64,000 nucleotides of DNA from an uncultured Pedobacter sp. (GTDB lineage: Bacteria > Bacteroidota > Bacteroidia > Sphingobacteriales > Sphingobacteriaceae). Shown in pieces: positions 24,393-32,467 of the stretch (positions are counted from its first letter, which is position 1; the number at the start of each line of letters is the position of its first letter). The notes below the pieces were generated by a model. It ran no database searches, was not told the DNA's origin, and saw only the letters and a list, made by a program, of their open reading frames with translations. The DNA lies in the NCBI RefSeq assembly GCF_913776295.1, contig NZ_CAJYOJ010000002.1, forward strand, positions 1-64,000. The letters run 5' to 3'. The translations under genes and the position numbers were made by a program.

Positions 24393-24505
24393 AAGCGTTC
24401 CAGCAGGTTAAATTTACCAATTGTTTCTATCAATATCTTTAATCTTATAGTGTTAAGAGTGAAACCTTATTTTCAAAATAGTATTCTAAAAAGAACCTTA
24501 CTTGT

Positions 24506-25501
24506 TTATTTTAGATATTTTGCTTTTAATTGAGGAAGCTCCTCTTTGTATTTATTGATATCAAAATCAATATTGAAAGAAGATTTCATATAATACTTTA
24601 ATGACTCCAGTCCAACCATGGCGCGTCGTTGGTCTATCGAGTCAACGTCCGCAATCGGAAAAAGGATATATTTTTTGCTCGTTTTATCTATCAAAGTTTG
24701 CGATCCATATCTCTGCAATTTTCCTTCTCTCATATTTATACGGTCTTCGATAAGAGCGAGGTCTTTAGGAAGTACTTTCCCTGCTTCATAACTTTTTTTA
24801 AAAAGAGGTAAATATTTCTTCTGTGAAGGAAGGTCAGCATGTTGTAGAATCAAAAAAAGGTATTGGTTATTTTTGTAGCCCACCTCTTTTGGCCCAAGCC
24901 ATCCATGTTGTTTAATAATTTCTTCAAATGCAGCGAAATTAGTCGAATCGCTTTTTCGCATAACAGCAATAAGATCTTTTTCAGATTTCGAGTTTAGTCC
25001 GTCAGCCTTTCTTACAGAATCGAGTTTTGATCTTATGGCCTGATCTGAAGTTCCAAGTTTTTTTATCCCATCTGCAAGCTCCCGCTTTATCCCTTTTAAA
25101 AAGATATTTTTATTTCGCTCTGCCTCCTTAATTATCGTTGTCCACCTGGCATCGCTTTTTATATTATCAAAGTCAGAATCTTTAATCAACATGCCGTAAA
25201 ATTCCACAGGGTCATCCCAACCACGAATCATTCTTTCATCAATAATTTTTTGAAGATAATTAAAGGCTTTATTCTTGTTTCCTGCCAAACTCCAGGCGCA
25301 AGCTGCATTATAAAAATTGCTTTGTGTAGTTTTACCATTTAAATTTTTAAAGGCCTTATCAAAGGCTCTTCCTGCATCAACGTATTTCTTTTTATGATAA
25401 TATGCCATGCCACTATCTAAATTTAAAAAATACTTTGATTCTTGTGCTATGGTAAATTGGGCAATAAAAAGCAGCAATAGGGCCGTGGTCAACTTTTTCA
25501 T
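24506..25501 (-). CDS. Exported TPR-like protein with DUF6624 domain
   Basis: A 331-residue protein with a signal peptide (residues 1-19, ...LLLFIAQFTIAQE). Residues 22-110 contain tetratricopeptide-like helices (MAYYHKKKYVDAGRAFDKAF; FYNAACAWSLAGNKNKAFNYLQKII). The C-terminal part from about 150 matches DUF6624: HGWLGPKEVGYKNNQYLFLILQHAD, then KDLALIEDRINMREGKLQRYGSQ. DUF6624 has no known activity. The protein is probably periplasmic. It stands alone, about 580 bp from the tRNA-Lys locus. Confidence 0.78.
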   Translation of the reverse strand: MKKLTTALLLLFIAQFTIAQESKYFLNLDSGMAYYHKKKYVDAGRAFDKAFKNLNGKTTQSNFYNAACAWSLAGNKNKAFNYLQKIIDERMIRGWDDPVEFYGMLIKDSDFDNIKSDARWTTIIKEAERNKNIFLKGIKRELADGIKKLGTSDQAIRSKLDSVRKADGLNSKSEKDLIAVMRKSDSTNFAAFEEIIKQHGWLGPKEVGYKNNQYLFLILQHADLPSQKKYLPLFKKSYEAGKVLPKDLALIEDRINMREGKLQRYGSQTLIDKTSKKYILFPIADVDSIDQRRAMVGLESLKYYMKSSFNIDFDINKYKEELPQLKAKYLK

Positions 25502-26047
25502 GTTTAGAATTTTAAAATAAAGCTACAAAATTTTGTCAGCTGTCAAATTAGAAGTCGAAGATTTATCTATTGGTGATCTTAGTACCCCGTAGCTTGAAAA
25601 TTACTACGCTAATGCTTTCGTATTTACAGACTATGTAAAATAGTTCAACCTGTTGACGTAAGTAATTATTTTCACAAATACCAAAAGGTTCACCAATAAC
25701 TCCAAATTAGCATTCTGAACTTTGCGATAACATTTTAATACCCATTGTTATGGTAAATATAGAATGTAGCATAATGCAAGGCTTGATAATTGGTGTCCAA
25801 ATTTACCTATTACATTAGAGCACCAGATTGGGCACCAATTGTAGTAGATTAATATGGTTAGAAATGACCTATTATCTTTTGCGAATCGTTGTTTAAAAAG
25901 TCTTTTAAACAGAAAAGGATCAATTTCTTGCGCCTCTCGTGATCCCGCTGGGATTGGCTCAGTCGCTCCGGCCCCCAACGCATTGCCTGATCCTTCCAGA
26001 ATGGAACCCGGCCTGCCCTTCTGTTCGAACCCCTGCGGGCATAAAAC
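25502..26047. other. Gene-free segment next to tRNA-Lys with att-like debris
   Basis: No intact gene is seen. From about 25930 the DNA becomes GC-rich, unlike its flanks, and holds a second copy of the tRNA-Lys 3' end plus a T-arm-like stretch (GTTCGAACCCC near 26022-26032). A 76-codon open frame on the minus strand runs through this material and is not believable as a gene. I read the stretch as leftover from integration and excision at the tRNA gene. Confidence 0.45.
25939..25955 (-). repeat. 17-bp direct copy of tRNA-Lys 3' end (att-like)
   Basis: GTGATCCCGCTGGGATT is identical at 25939-25955 and at 26081-26097, where it is the 3' end of tRNA-Lys plus one flanking base. The copies are in the same orientation, 142 bp apart. 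Identity stops inside the T-arm, as expected for a core attachment site of a tyrosine recombinase. Confidence 0.7.
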
Positions 26048-26078
26048 AAAAAATCCCCTAACTTGCGTTAGAGGATTT
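26048..26078 (-). terminator. Rho-independent terminator of tRNA-Lys
   Basis: On the minus strand AATCCTCTAAC pairs with GTTAGGGGATT (11 bp, one G-U) around the tetraloop GCAA, followed by a run of T. It begins 4 bases after the tRNA 3' end. Confidence 0.9.
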
Positions 26079-26081
26079 CTG

Positions 26082-26154
26082 TGATCCCGCTGGGATTCGA
26101 ACCCAGGACCACTACATTAAAAGTGTAATGCTCTACCAGCTGAGCTACGGAATC
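26082..26154 (-). tRNA. tRNA-Lys (TTT anticodon)
   Basis: The 73-nt cloverleaf is complete. The acceptor stem is GATTCCG/CGGGATC with discriminator A. The D-arm has AGCTCAGCTGGTAGAGC. The anticodon stem TTACA/TGTAG encloses loop CTTTTAA, giving anticodon TTT for lysine. The T-arm is CTGGG-TTCGAAT-CCCAG. The 3' CCA is not encoded, as is common in Bacteroidota. Promoter and terminator flank it closely, so it is a single-gene transcription unit. Confidence 0.96.
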
Positions 26155-26175
26155 ATTTTCTCTCTTTCGAGGCTG

Positions 26176-26205
26176 CGAAGTTAGGAATTTAATTCAATCT
26201 TGCAA
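26176..26205 (-). promoter_or_regulatory. Bacteroidota-type promoter of tRNA-Lys
   Basis: On the minus strand TTG (26205-26203) is followed after 19 bases by TAACTTCG (26183-26176), close to the phylum's consensus TTG-N19-TAnnTTTG. It ends 21 bp before the tRNA 5' end, so transcription would start a few bases ahead of the gene. Confidence 0.75.
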
Positions 26206-26556
26206 AAGGTAAATGCAAAATATTTAATGGAAAGTTAATGTTAACATCATAAAAAAAGGTTAAACATTTAGGAATCATCCAATTAAACGAGAATAAAAAA
26301 ATCATTTTTACTAAGATATTTTATCAAGAATCAATAGGCTTTAAAAGAAATGTGTTTTTTAATCATAAAACCTAACATAAAAGTCTAATTATCTATAAAA
26401 CAACTTAAATGCGGCACTTCTTTCCTACTTATTATCTTATATTTTTATAATTTTGTGCTAGTCGGCAAATAACATTCCTATTGCGTGTAAATAAATTATG
26501 GATATTTTTATTTTCATACTTATTTTCACCTTTTAATACTAACTCGCTTTTCACTA
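26206..26556. other. AT-rich upstream region of Crp-like gene
   Basis: No gene is seen. TAATTTTG at 26448-26455 fits the Bacteroidota -7 element TAnnTTTG and could drive the plus-strand regulator, though no clear TTG is placed at -33. The leader would be about 100 nt. Confidence 0.4.
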
Positions 26557-27171
26557 ATGAACATTGAAAACATTTATGGCGAAGATAAATGGGCTAAACT
26601 TGGTGGTTTCTCGCCAATTATCTCAGTCTTTAGGTCTTTCCATGCACTTACTCCAGAAATGGAAGATATTATTAACCGTGACACATTTCCTGTGCATTTT
26701 GCCAAGAATAAACATATTGCCTCGCCACTAAAACGCAACCGTTACATTTTTATGATTTTGGAAGGGGCAGTGCACGGCTACCTGAAAATGGGAAATAAAA
26801 AAATCACCACCTGGATTGCTGCAGAAAACGAACTGGCAGGCACGATCAGGAATTTATGGGAGAATGAGGCCTCTGATGAATACATTGAAACGATAGATCC
26901 GGTGTTTGCAATTGCCATTCCGCATGAAATGTCGAAACTACTTTACGAAAATTTCCCAATAGCAAACTATGTAGGCAGAAAGATGACCGAAATTTATTTT
27001 CAGGGAGCATCTGAAAGGGCTTTTATCTGCAGGCTTCCTACTGCGATAAAACGCTATCAAAGGTTCCTGGTTTCCTATCCACACCTCGTTAACCGTGTAC
27101 CATTAAAATATATCGCTTCGTTTGTAGGCATGAGGCTGGAAACATTGAGCAGAATCAGGAACAGGCCCTAA
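26557..27171 (+). CDS. Crp/Fnr family regulator (cyclic-nucleotide-binding domain type)
   Basis: A 204-residue protein with the beta-roll domain at residues 25-130 (HIASPLKRNRYIFMILEGAVHGYLK) and a short C-terminal helix-turn-helix (LKYIASFVGMRLETLSRIRN) ending almost at the recognition helix, the usual form of many Bacteroidota Crp-like proteins. The canonical cAMP phosphate-binding loop is not obvious, so the ligand is unknown. The lone plus-strand gene is divergent from tRNA-Lys and convergent with the GH30 gene. Confidence 0.85.
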   Translation: MNIENIYGEDKWAKLGGFSPIISVFRSFHALTPEMEDIINRDTFPVHFAKNKHIASPLKRNRYIFMILEGAVHGYLKMGNKKITTWIAAENELAGTIRNLWENEASDEYIETIDPVFAIAIPHEMSKLLYENFPIANYVGRKMTEIYFQGASERAFICRLPTAIKRYQRFLVSYPHLVNRVPLKYIASFVGMRLETLSRIRNRP

Positions 27172-27242
27172 TTGCAGGCTTATACCGCCTGGTTAATGGG
27201 GTAGATTTATCATAAATAAATTATAGTTTAAATTATTGCGAT

Positions 27243-28766
27243 TTAATAACTGATTACCGTGGTTACAGATTTGGCAGGAATACGTACCTGTCTGGTATCC
27301 TGATACTGTTTATAGGGCGATAAATTGTATTGATCTGAAGTAACATATGTTTGTACGGTATTTTGCTTATTTCCCTTAACCTCAATATCCAGATCGAGAT
27401 CGTTTTCTGTAGGGTTAACCACTACGGTTACCAGCTTTTTATCTTGCAGATAGGAGGACACATCAACCTGAGGCACATCTATACTTAGGGTTTTAACCTG
27501 AAGGCGCTTACTGCCGGCCGTAACAAAACGACTATAGTTACCTAAAGCCCACAACATTTTACTGTCATAAACCTGTCCATCTGTTTTGTTTTTATCGATG
27601 TAAACCAGGCCATCTTTATAATCGCTGGCCGACACTGCCAGCCACCATTGCCATGAAGTGGCATTTGATAAAACCAGATCATGGTGAATTAACCTTGCGA
27701 TAAAAAGCGCTGTAACCATCCCCAGGTCGCGCTTTTCCCCTTTAAGCACTTCATCACCCAGCACACAATATTCAGACATCCAATACCTTAAACCTTTTAT
27801 TTGCGCTACTGCTTCGGCCATTTTTTTACGGACAGCAATAAATTTTTCCTCCGGGCTGGTGGTAAAATAACTATGAGCCGAAACAGATTGATCGATATTG
27901 GACAGGTTACCTACATAATTGGGCGAGGCAGGATTAAAAAACTGATCTACCTGGTTTCCCTTTGTACTGTTCCCGTTATTGTATAAATAATCGAGCTGTC
28001 CCGCTTCTCCTATCTGTATTTTAGTTTTAACCCGGTTTTTAACTAGAGCATCATTAACACCCCTGTAAAGTTGGGCCAGTTCGGTATTGTTATACGGACA
28101 GCCTTCCTGGTCATGTCCATTCCATTTCCACTGTGGTTCGTTTGCAGGGCTAAGGTAATTCAATTCTACTCCGGCTGTTTTTTTTATTCCCTTAATGGTC
28201 TTAATTAGGTAGTCGGCAAATTGGGGCAGTTTATCAAAATTCAGATTACAATTGCCATCCGTAGAGTAGGCTTTTCCATTTTTGGTAAACAATACATGTG
28301 GACTATTCACAAACCCGATGAACTGTTTTACTCCGCGTTTTTTTGCTGCTTGTAAAAACCAAATTTGCCCTGGCATCATGCTCCAGTTATAACTACCATC
28401 TGGCTGTAAAAAAGCATATTGACGACGCCATTCGTCGCCAATATCGCTTGCATTACCCTGGGCGGCGCTACCGCCACCAATACTAAAACGCCACATGTTA
28501 AGCCCAATACCAAGCGGTTGCCCTGCTTTTGTAGATTGGGTACTAAAAAGCCAATCGGCCATTTTATTCTTTTTTTCTGCCGGCCATAAGCCTGCAAACT
28601 GACAGCTCCATGCATCAGAAGCGCCAAAACCTTCTATGGTCTGAAAGGTGACGGCAGGATCTATTTCTATTTTTAGAAGCTTCTCTTGTGCAAGAGTTGT
28701 TCTGCCATAAAAAAATAAAGCCAGACAGATCAAAAAACGGTTAAGATGCGGGGATAACTTTGACAT
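27243..28766 (-). CDS. GH30 family glycoside hydrolase (galactanase/glucosidase type)
   Basis: A 507-residue secreted enzyme with a signal peptide (residues 1-27). The barrel motifs are TIEGFGASDAWSCQF near 43-57, acid/base Glu210 in YLSPANEPQWKW, and nucleophile Glu332 in RYWMSEYC, followed by a beta side domain to VTTVISY. The long first loops, NEPQW and an R-F-S-I-G-G-G segment set it apart from the GH30_8 xylanase at 6 kb. It looks like the O-glycosyl hydrolase group that contains endo-beta-1,6-galactanases and related enzymes. Subfamily and substrate are open. It is single-gene, near a peptide utilisation cluster, and its partner SusCD is not visible. Confidence 0.85.
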   Translation of the reverse strand: MSKLSPHLNRFLICLALFFYGRTTLAQEKLLKIEIDPAVTFQTIEGFGASDAWSCQFAGLWPAEKKNKMADWLFSTQSTKAGQPLGIGLNMWRFSIGGGSAAQGNASDIGDEWRRQYAFLQPDGSYNWSMMPGQIWFLQAAKKRGVKQFIGFVNSPHVLFTKNGKAYSTDGNCNLNFDKLPQFADYLIKTIKGIKKTAGVELNYLSPANEPQWKWNGHDQEGCPYNNTELAQLYRGVNDALVKNRVKTKIQIGEAGQLDYLYNNGNSTKGNQVDQFFNPASPNYVGNLSNIDQSVSAHSYFTTSPEEKFIAVRKKMAEAVAQIKGLRYWMSEYCVLGDEVLKGEKRDLGMVTALFIARLIHHDLVLSNATSWQWWLAVSASDYKDGLVYIDKNKTDGQVYDSKMLWALGNYSRFVTAGSKRLQVKTLSIDVPQVDVSSYLQDKKLVTVVVNPTENDLDLDIEVKGNKQNTVQTYVTSDQYNLSPYKQYQDTRQVRIPAKSVTTVISY

Positions 28767-28933
28767 AAAAAATTTAATTTCAATGGATTAAAATAATCAG
28801 GGGTTTTCTGCGATTTACATATCGCATAATAAAACGAAATGCTTCCATGAATTTCATCATTAGAAAGGCGAATCGATAGGATAGCTAAAAAAGAGTTGCC
28901 ACCAGGCGCTCCCTGCACCGGATCCTCCTTGCA

Positions 28934-28983
28934 ATCGTCATCCTGAACTTCCGCCAGGCCAGTCGGACGCGTGTTTCAGAATC
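28934..28983 (-). repeat. Copy 1 of a 50-bp dispersed repeat
   Basis: The reverse complement of 28934-28983 matches 44403-44452 at 44 of 50 positions with no gaps (GAT-CTGAAACAC at one end, GTTCAG-ATGACGAT at the other). The internal GTCCGA...GGCGGAAGTTCAG can fold weakly. Both copies are between genes. It is typical of non-coding repeats in Pedobacter-like genomes. Confidence 0.75.
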
Positions 28984-29062
28984 TATCTGGTTCGTATTTT
29001 TACCAGCGAAACACAGATCTATAGAAAATTTTATTCGACTTTGATTCAGGTTTTCCTCTTTA

Positions 29063-29848
29063 CTAAAAATCAGAATAGTCTGTCGGGTAAACAAATCTGG
29101 TATCGTTTTTAGAAACATTGTGCTGATACTCTGGCATAGCCGATAGTTTTTTCCAATAATCATCAGCTGAAAAAGCCTTCCAATGAGCATCTCTGTCGGT
29201 TTTATTTTCAAATGTGGTTAAATACATGAGGTTAGGCATACGGCTTCCGGCAATTACTTCTCCATAAAATACGGCATTAAAATTTAATCTTTTAAATAAA
29301 CCAATTTCGTCGCCTTTATTAAACATTTTCACTTTGTTCTGAAAGTATTTCTCCGTTGGTGCTTCGTAGCTTCTTAATTCATACACGCGTTCCCTCATCG
29401 GTGATTTTAGATTAGGCAATATCAAGTGGGGCGCATGTTCAAAAGCTTTCAATACAATAGATTCCAGCCGCTCAAAAGGGGCATCTGAGTAAACGGCATC
29501 CAGGTAGGTTTTGCCATCAATAGCATATTGTTGATCTTTTGCCAGCTTTTTATCGAGTTCCAGAATTCCGTTAAGGGATTTTAAAGGAATAAATACATAG
29601 ATCAGTTTTTCTTCAACTCCGGTCTGATTACTCACAATGGGTTTAAACACACCAACTTTAGCTATTCCGCTACGGTGTAATGCAGGCAGATATGCTTTTT
29701 GCAAATAATCATCCACCGTTTTTTCCTGCGCATCAGTTTTTAAATGGTAAATTTTGATCTGATAGAAATCTATTGAAGCATGGGCGGTAAACGCACAACA
29801 TAGCAATAAAAGTAAAAGGAGATGAGGTATTTTGATTCTTGGCAGCAT
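29063..29848 (-). CDS. Secreted NIPSNAP family protein
   Basis: A 261-residue protein with a signal peptide (residues 1-24, ...LLLLCCAFTAHA). It has two ferredoxin-like NIPSNAP modules: the first at about 26-130 (FYQIKIYHLKTDAQEKTVDDYLQKAYLPAL), the second at about 150-258 (VYELRSYEAPTEKYFQNKVKMFNKGDEIGLF, then the W-K-x-F/W-K-K pattern). NIPSNAP proteins are dimeric alpha/beta-barrel folds of unclear biochemical role, and Bacteroidota often export them. It follows the DPP IV gene on the same strand at 248 bp, probably as a separate unit. Confidence 0.88.
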   Translation of the reverse strand: MLPRIKIPHLLLLLLLCCAFTAHASIDFYQIKIYHLKTDAQEKTVDDYLQKAYLPALHRSGIAKVGVFKPIVSNQTGVEEKLIYVFIPLKSLNGILELDKKLAKDQQYAIDGKTYLDAVYSDAPFERLESIVLKAFEHAPHLILPNLKSPMRERVYELRSYEAPTEKYFQNKVKMFNKGDEIGLFKRLNFNAVFYGEVIAGSRMPNLMYLTTFENKTDRDAHWKAFSADDYWKKLSAMPEYQHNVSKNDTRFVYPTDYSDF

Positions 29849-29953
29849 GCTAAATTGATTTGATGAAATGGAAAATTAATAAAGTTTTCTGGTAAAACTG
29901 AAAATATCTTTTTTAATTAACCATTTTTATCTATTTCTTCCAATACCACATCT

Positions 29954-30081
29954 GTTTGCAGTTGACAGTTTACAATTGACAGTTTTCAATTTGCAGTTGC
30001 TATGGAACTAATGACCAACTGGCGAACGACAAATAAACCGATGACCAATGAACCAATGACTAATGAACCATTGACAAATGA
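29954..30081. repeat. Two short tandem-repeat tracts between NIPSNAP and DPP IV genes
   Basis: At 29954-30000 a degenerate 14-bp unit (TTGACAGTTTACAA, TTGACAGTTTTCAA, then a partial) is repeated. At 30037-30081 a 15-bp unit (ACCGATGACCAATGA, ACCAATGACTAATGA, ACCATTGACAAATGA) is repeated three times. The tracts have no spacers and no conserved flanks. Their translation would give S-L-V-I-G repeats, a known kind of spurious open frame. Confidence 0.8.
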
Positions 30082-30096
30082 CAAAATGAACCAAAC

Positions 30097-32391
30097 CTAC
30101 TTTGAAATATTCGGATTTGGAGCTTCAGCGTTCAGTAAATGTTTCACAAAAAAATCACGCTTACGCCTACGTCCATAAACTCCCCCATCACTGTGTCCCA
30201 TGCCCGGAATGCTTAAAATATCGAAATTTTTATTCGCTTTGATCAAGGCATCAGCCAATCTGTAGGTTGATTCTGGTGGTACGTTTTCATCTGCTTCACC
30301 AACAATTAAAAATAGATCGCCCTGTAATTTGCCCGCATTGGTAATGTTAGATTGTTCGGCATAATGCGGACCTACCGGGTAGCCCATCCATTGCTCATTC
30401 CACCATTGTTTATCAATGCGGTTATCATGACAGCCACAGGCAGAAACTGCTGCTTTATAAAACTCAGGATGAGATAACAGTGCTCCTGTTGAGCTTTGTC
30501 CACCAGCCGAAGTGCCATAAATCCCCACCTTAGAAATATCTGCATTGGGGTACTTAAGTGCCATGGCCTTCATCCATAATATGCGATCTGGAAATCCGGA
30601 ATCGGCTATATTTTTCCAACATACATCGTGAAAAGCTTTGGAGCGGTTGGCCGTGCCCATACCATCAATCTGTACCACTATGAAACCCAGTTCGGCAATG
30701 CTCTGCATTTCACTGGCCGGCAGGAAACTTTTAGGCACAAAACTATCATGAGGACCCGCATAAATATTTTCGATCACCGGATACGTTTTCTTCGGATCCA
30801 TTTTTGAAGGAAAACAAACAATACCCCAAATATCGGTTTTACCGTCCCTTCCTTTGGCTACAAACACTTCGGGCAGTTTAACCCCTGTAGCCAGATAAGC
30901 ATCTGTTTTACCATGTTCTATTTCGCTTACTTTTTTTGTACTTTCAGTAAGCCTTAACTCACTTATTGGCGGTATATTTACCTGGGAGTAGGTATCGATA
31001 TAATATTTGCGGTCGGGAGAAAAGCTGAGGTTATGGTTACCTTTTTCGGGCGTCAGGTTTACCAGACCTTTTCCATCAAAGCCAATCCGGTAATAATGGA
31101 TAAAGTATGGATCTTCACCGGCATGCATGCCATTTGCCCTGAACCATACCTGGCGTTTTACAATATCCACACTATCGATATCCCTAACAACGTAATCTCC
31201 TTTGGTAATTAACTGTTGCTTTCCTGTCAAGGCATTTACCAGATAAAGATGTTGCCAGCCATCCTGCTCGCTCGTCCATAATATTTCATTTGTTTTAGGT
31301 AAATATCTGGTATAAATGCGGTTTTCATAAATGAAGGTTTTGGTTTTTTCATCGATAATGTTTTTGGTTTTTCCGGTTAAAACATCCACTTCGATTACCC
31401 TGAAACGCTGGTGACCGCGGTCTACTTTCTCATAAGTATAATACCTGCTGTTATTGCCGCGCCAATGCAATTCTGGTGCACCAAAGAAATCAACCGGATC
31501 TGCATCTACTTTAATGGCCGTTTTCTTTGCTACATTAAAAACATAAGGCTGATAAGCCGTAAAGTCATCACCAGGCTGCGCATATTCCCTCGTTTTTAAT
31601 TCGCCACGTGTAGTTCCGGGAACAGAACTTAATACATAATATACATTTTTAATCTCTTTTGGATCAATTTTATAGGCCACTATATTTTTGCTATCGGGCG
31701 ACCATGTAAATTCACCATAAGGTTTATCGGCACTGCCATCAGTACTCAACTGGGTTTCTGCTTTAGTGTCCAGGTTAATTACAAAGAGGTTACCACCACG
31801 GATCAGGATTTCGCTTTTGCCATCAGGTGATTTTTTAACATCGCGGTTTCCCTGCCACCGTGACCTGCGTTGTTGTAAAGGGCGCCTGGCATTGTAGCGG
31901 TAAATATTGCTATCGGTTGTATTGGTTAAACTGTAATCGTTCAAATTTAACTGATACCATTTGTCGGCTATTTTTAATTTCGCAGTATGGTCTTTATCGG
32001 CAAAATACAACTCTGCCAGCTGAATCTTTTGCGGATTCTGTTTTTTGCCAGTAAGCTTTTCTATATTTTGCGCAAGTTTATCATGATCAAATGCGGTTTG
32101 CCGTTTACCTGTTGCGGCATCTACATAATAATACTCCCATGTTTTGTTAGGGAGATTTTTTTTATACCAGAATGCGGTACCGTCTTTTTTCCAGAAAGGC
32201 GTGATCTCATTATTGGTTGGAATGTTACGTAAAGTAGTATCCATCTGCAACGATAATTGGTAAGAAGCGGCCACTTCGCTGGCGTTCGGCTGATAGGGCT
32301 GCAGTTTTGCTTGCTGTGCCAGCAATTGAATGGAAATAAAACTTAATAAAATAAAGGCTACTGGTTTTTTTGCGTTTGCGTAAATGCTCAT
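30097..32391 (-). CDS. Dipeptidyl peptidase IV-like S9 family serine peptidase
   Basis: A 764-residue exported enzyme: signal peptide (1-25), an eight-bladed beta-propeller to about residue 500, then the alpha/beta hydrolase domain. The catalytic triad is Ser628 in YGTSAGG, Asp701 in GEADENV and His733 in GMGHSDGG. The E-x-x-Y/E pair that binds the free N-terminus in DPP IV may be within the propeller but was not fixed. Such enzymes release Xaa-Pro or Xaa-Ala dipeptides from peptide N-termini, in the periplasm. In this neighbourhood (amino-acid permease, two Xaa-Pro aminopeptidases, hydroxyproline pathway) it fits digestion of proline-rich peptides. Confidence 0.92.
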   Translation of the reverse strand: MSIYANAKKPVAFILLSFISIQLLAQQAKLQPYQPNASEVAASYQLSLQMDTTLRNIPTNNEITPFWKKDGTAFWYKKNLPNKTWEYYYVDAATGKRQTAFDHDKLAQNIEKLTGKKQNPQKIQLAELYFADKDHTAKLKIADKWYQLNLNDYSLTNTTDSNIYRYNARRPLQQRRSRWQGNRDVKKSPDGKSEILIRGGNLFVINLDTKAETQLSTDGSADKPYGEFTWSPDSKNIVAYKIDPKEIKNVYYVLSSVPGTTRGELKTREYAQPGDDFTAYQPYVFNVAKKTAIKVDADPVDFFGAPELHWRGNNSRYYTYEKVDRGHQRFRVIEVDVLTGKTKNIIDEKTKTFIYENRIYTRYLPKTNEILWTSEQDGWQHLYLVNALTGKQQLITKGDYVVRDIDSVDIVKRQVWFRANGMHAGEDPYFIHYYRIGFDGKGLVNLTPEKGNHNLSFSPDRKYYIDTYSQVNIPPISELRLTESTKKVSEIEHGKTDAYLATGVKLPEVFVAKGRDGKTDIWGIVCFPSKMDPKKTYPVIENIYAGPHDSFVPKSFLPASEMQSIAELGFIVVQIDGMGTANRSKAFHDVCWKNIADSGFPDRILWMKAMALKYPNADISKVGIYGTSAGGQSSTGALLSHPEFYKAAVSACGCHDNRIDKQWWNEQWMGYPVGPHYAEQSNITNAGKLQGDLFLIVGEADENVPPESTYRLADALIKANKNFDILSIPGMGHSDGGVYGRRRKRDFFVKHLLNAEAPNPNISK

Positions 32392-32467
32392 TACTGATTT
32401 TTTGTGGTAAATATAAAACTGTTGCTTTGCAGGTATCTTTTAGATTTTAATAAATAACATCAACATT

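Noticed and set aside
25748..25978. 76-codon minus-strand frame beside tRNA-Lys
   Set aside because: It reads through the duplicated tRNA end and GC-rich debris.
29954..30081. Possible CRISPR array
   Set aside because: The units are 14-15 bp, directly adjacent, degenerate and without spacers; no cas genes are nearby.
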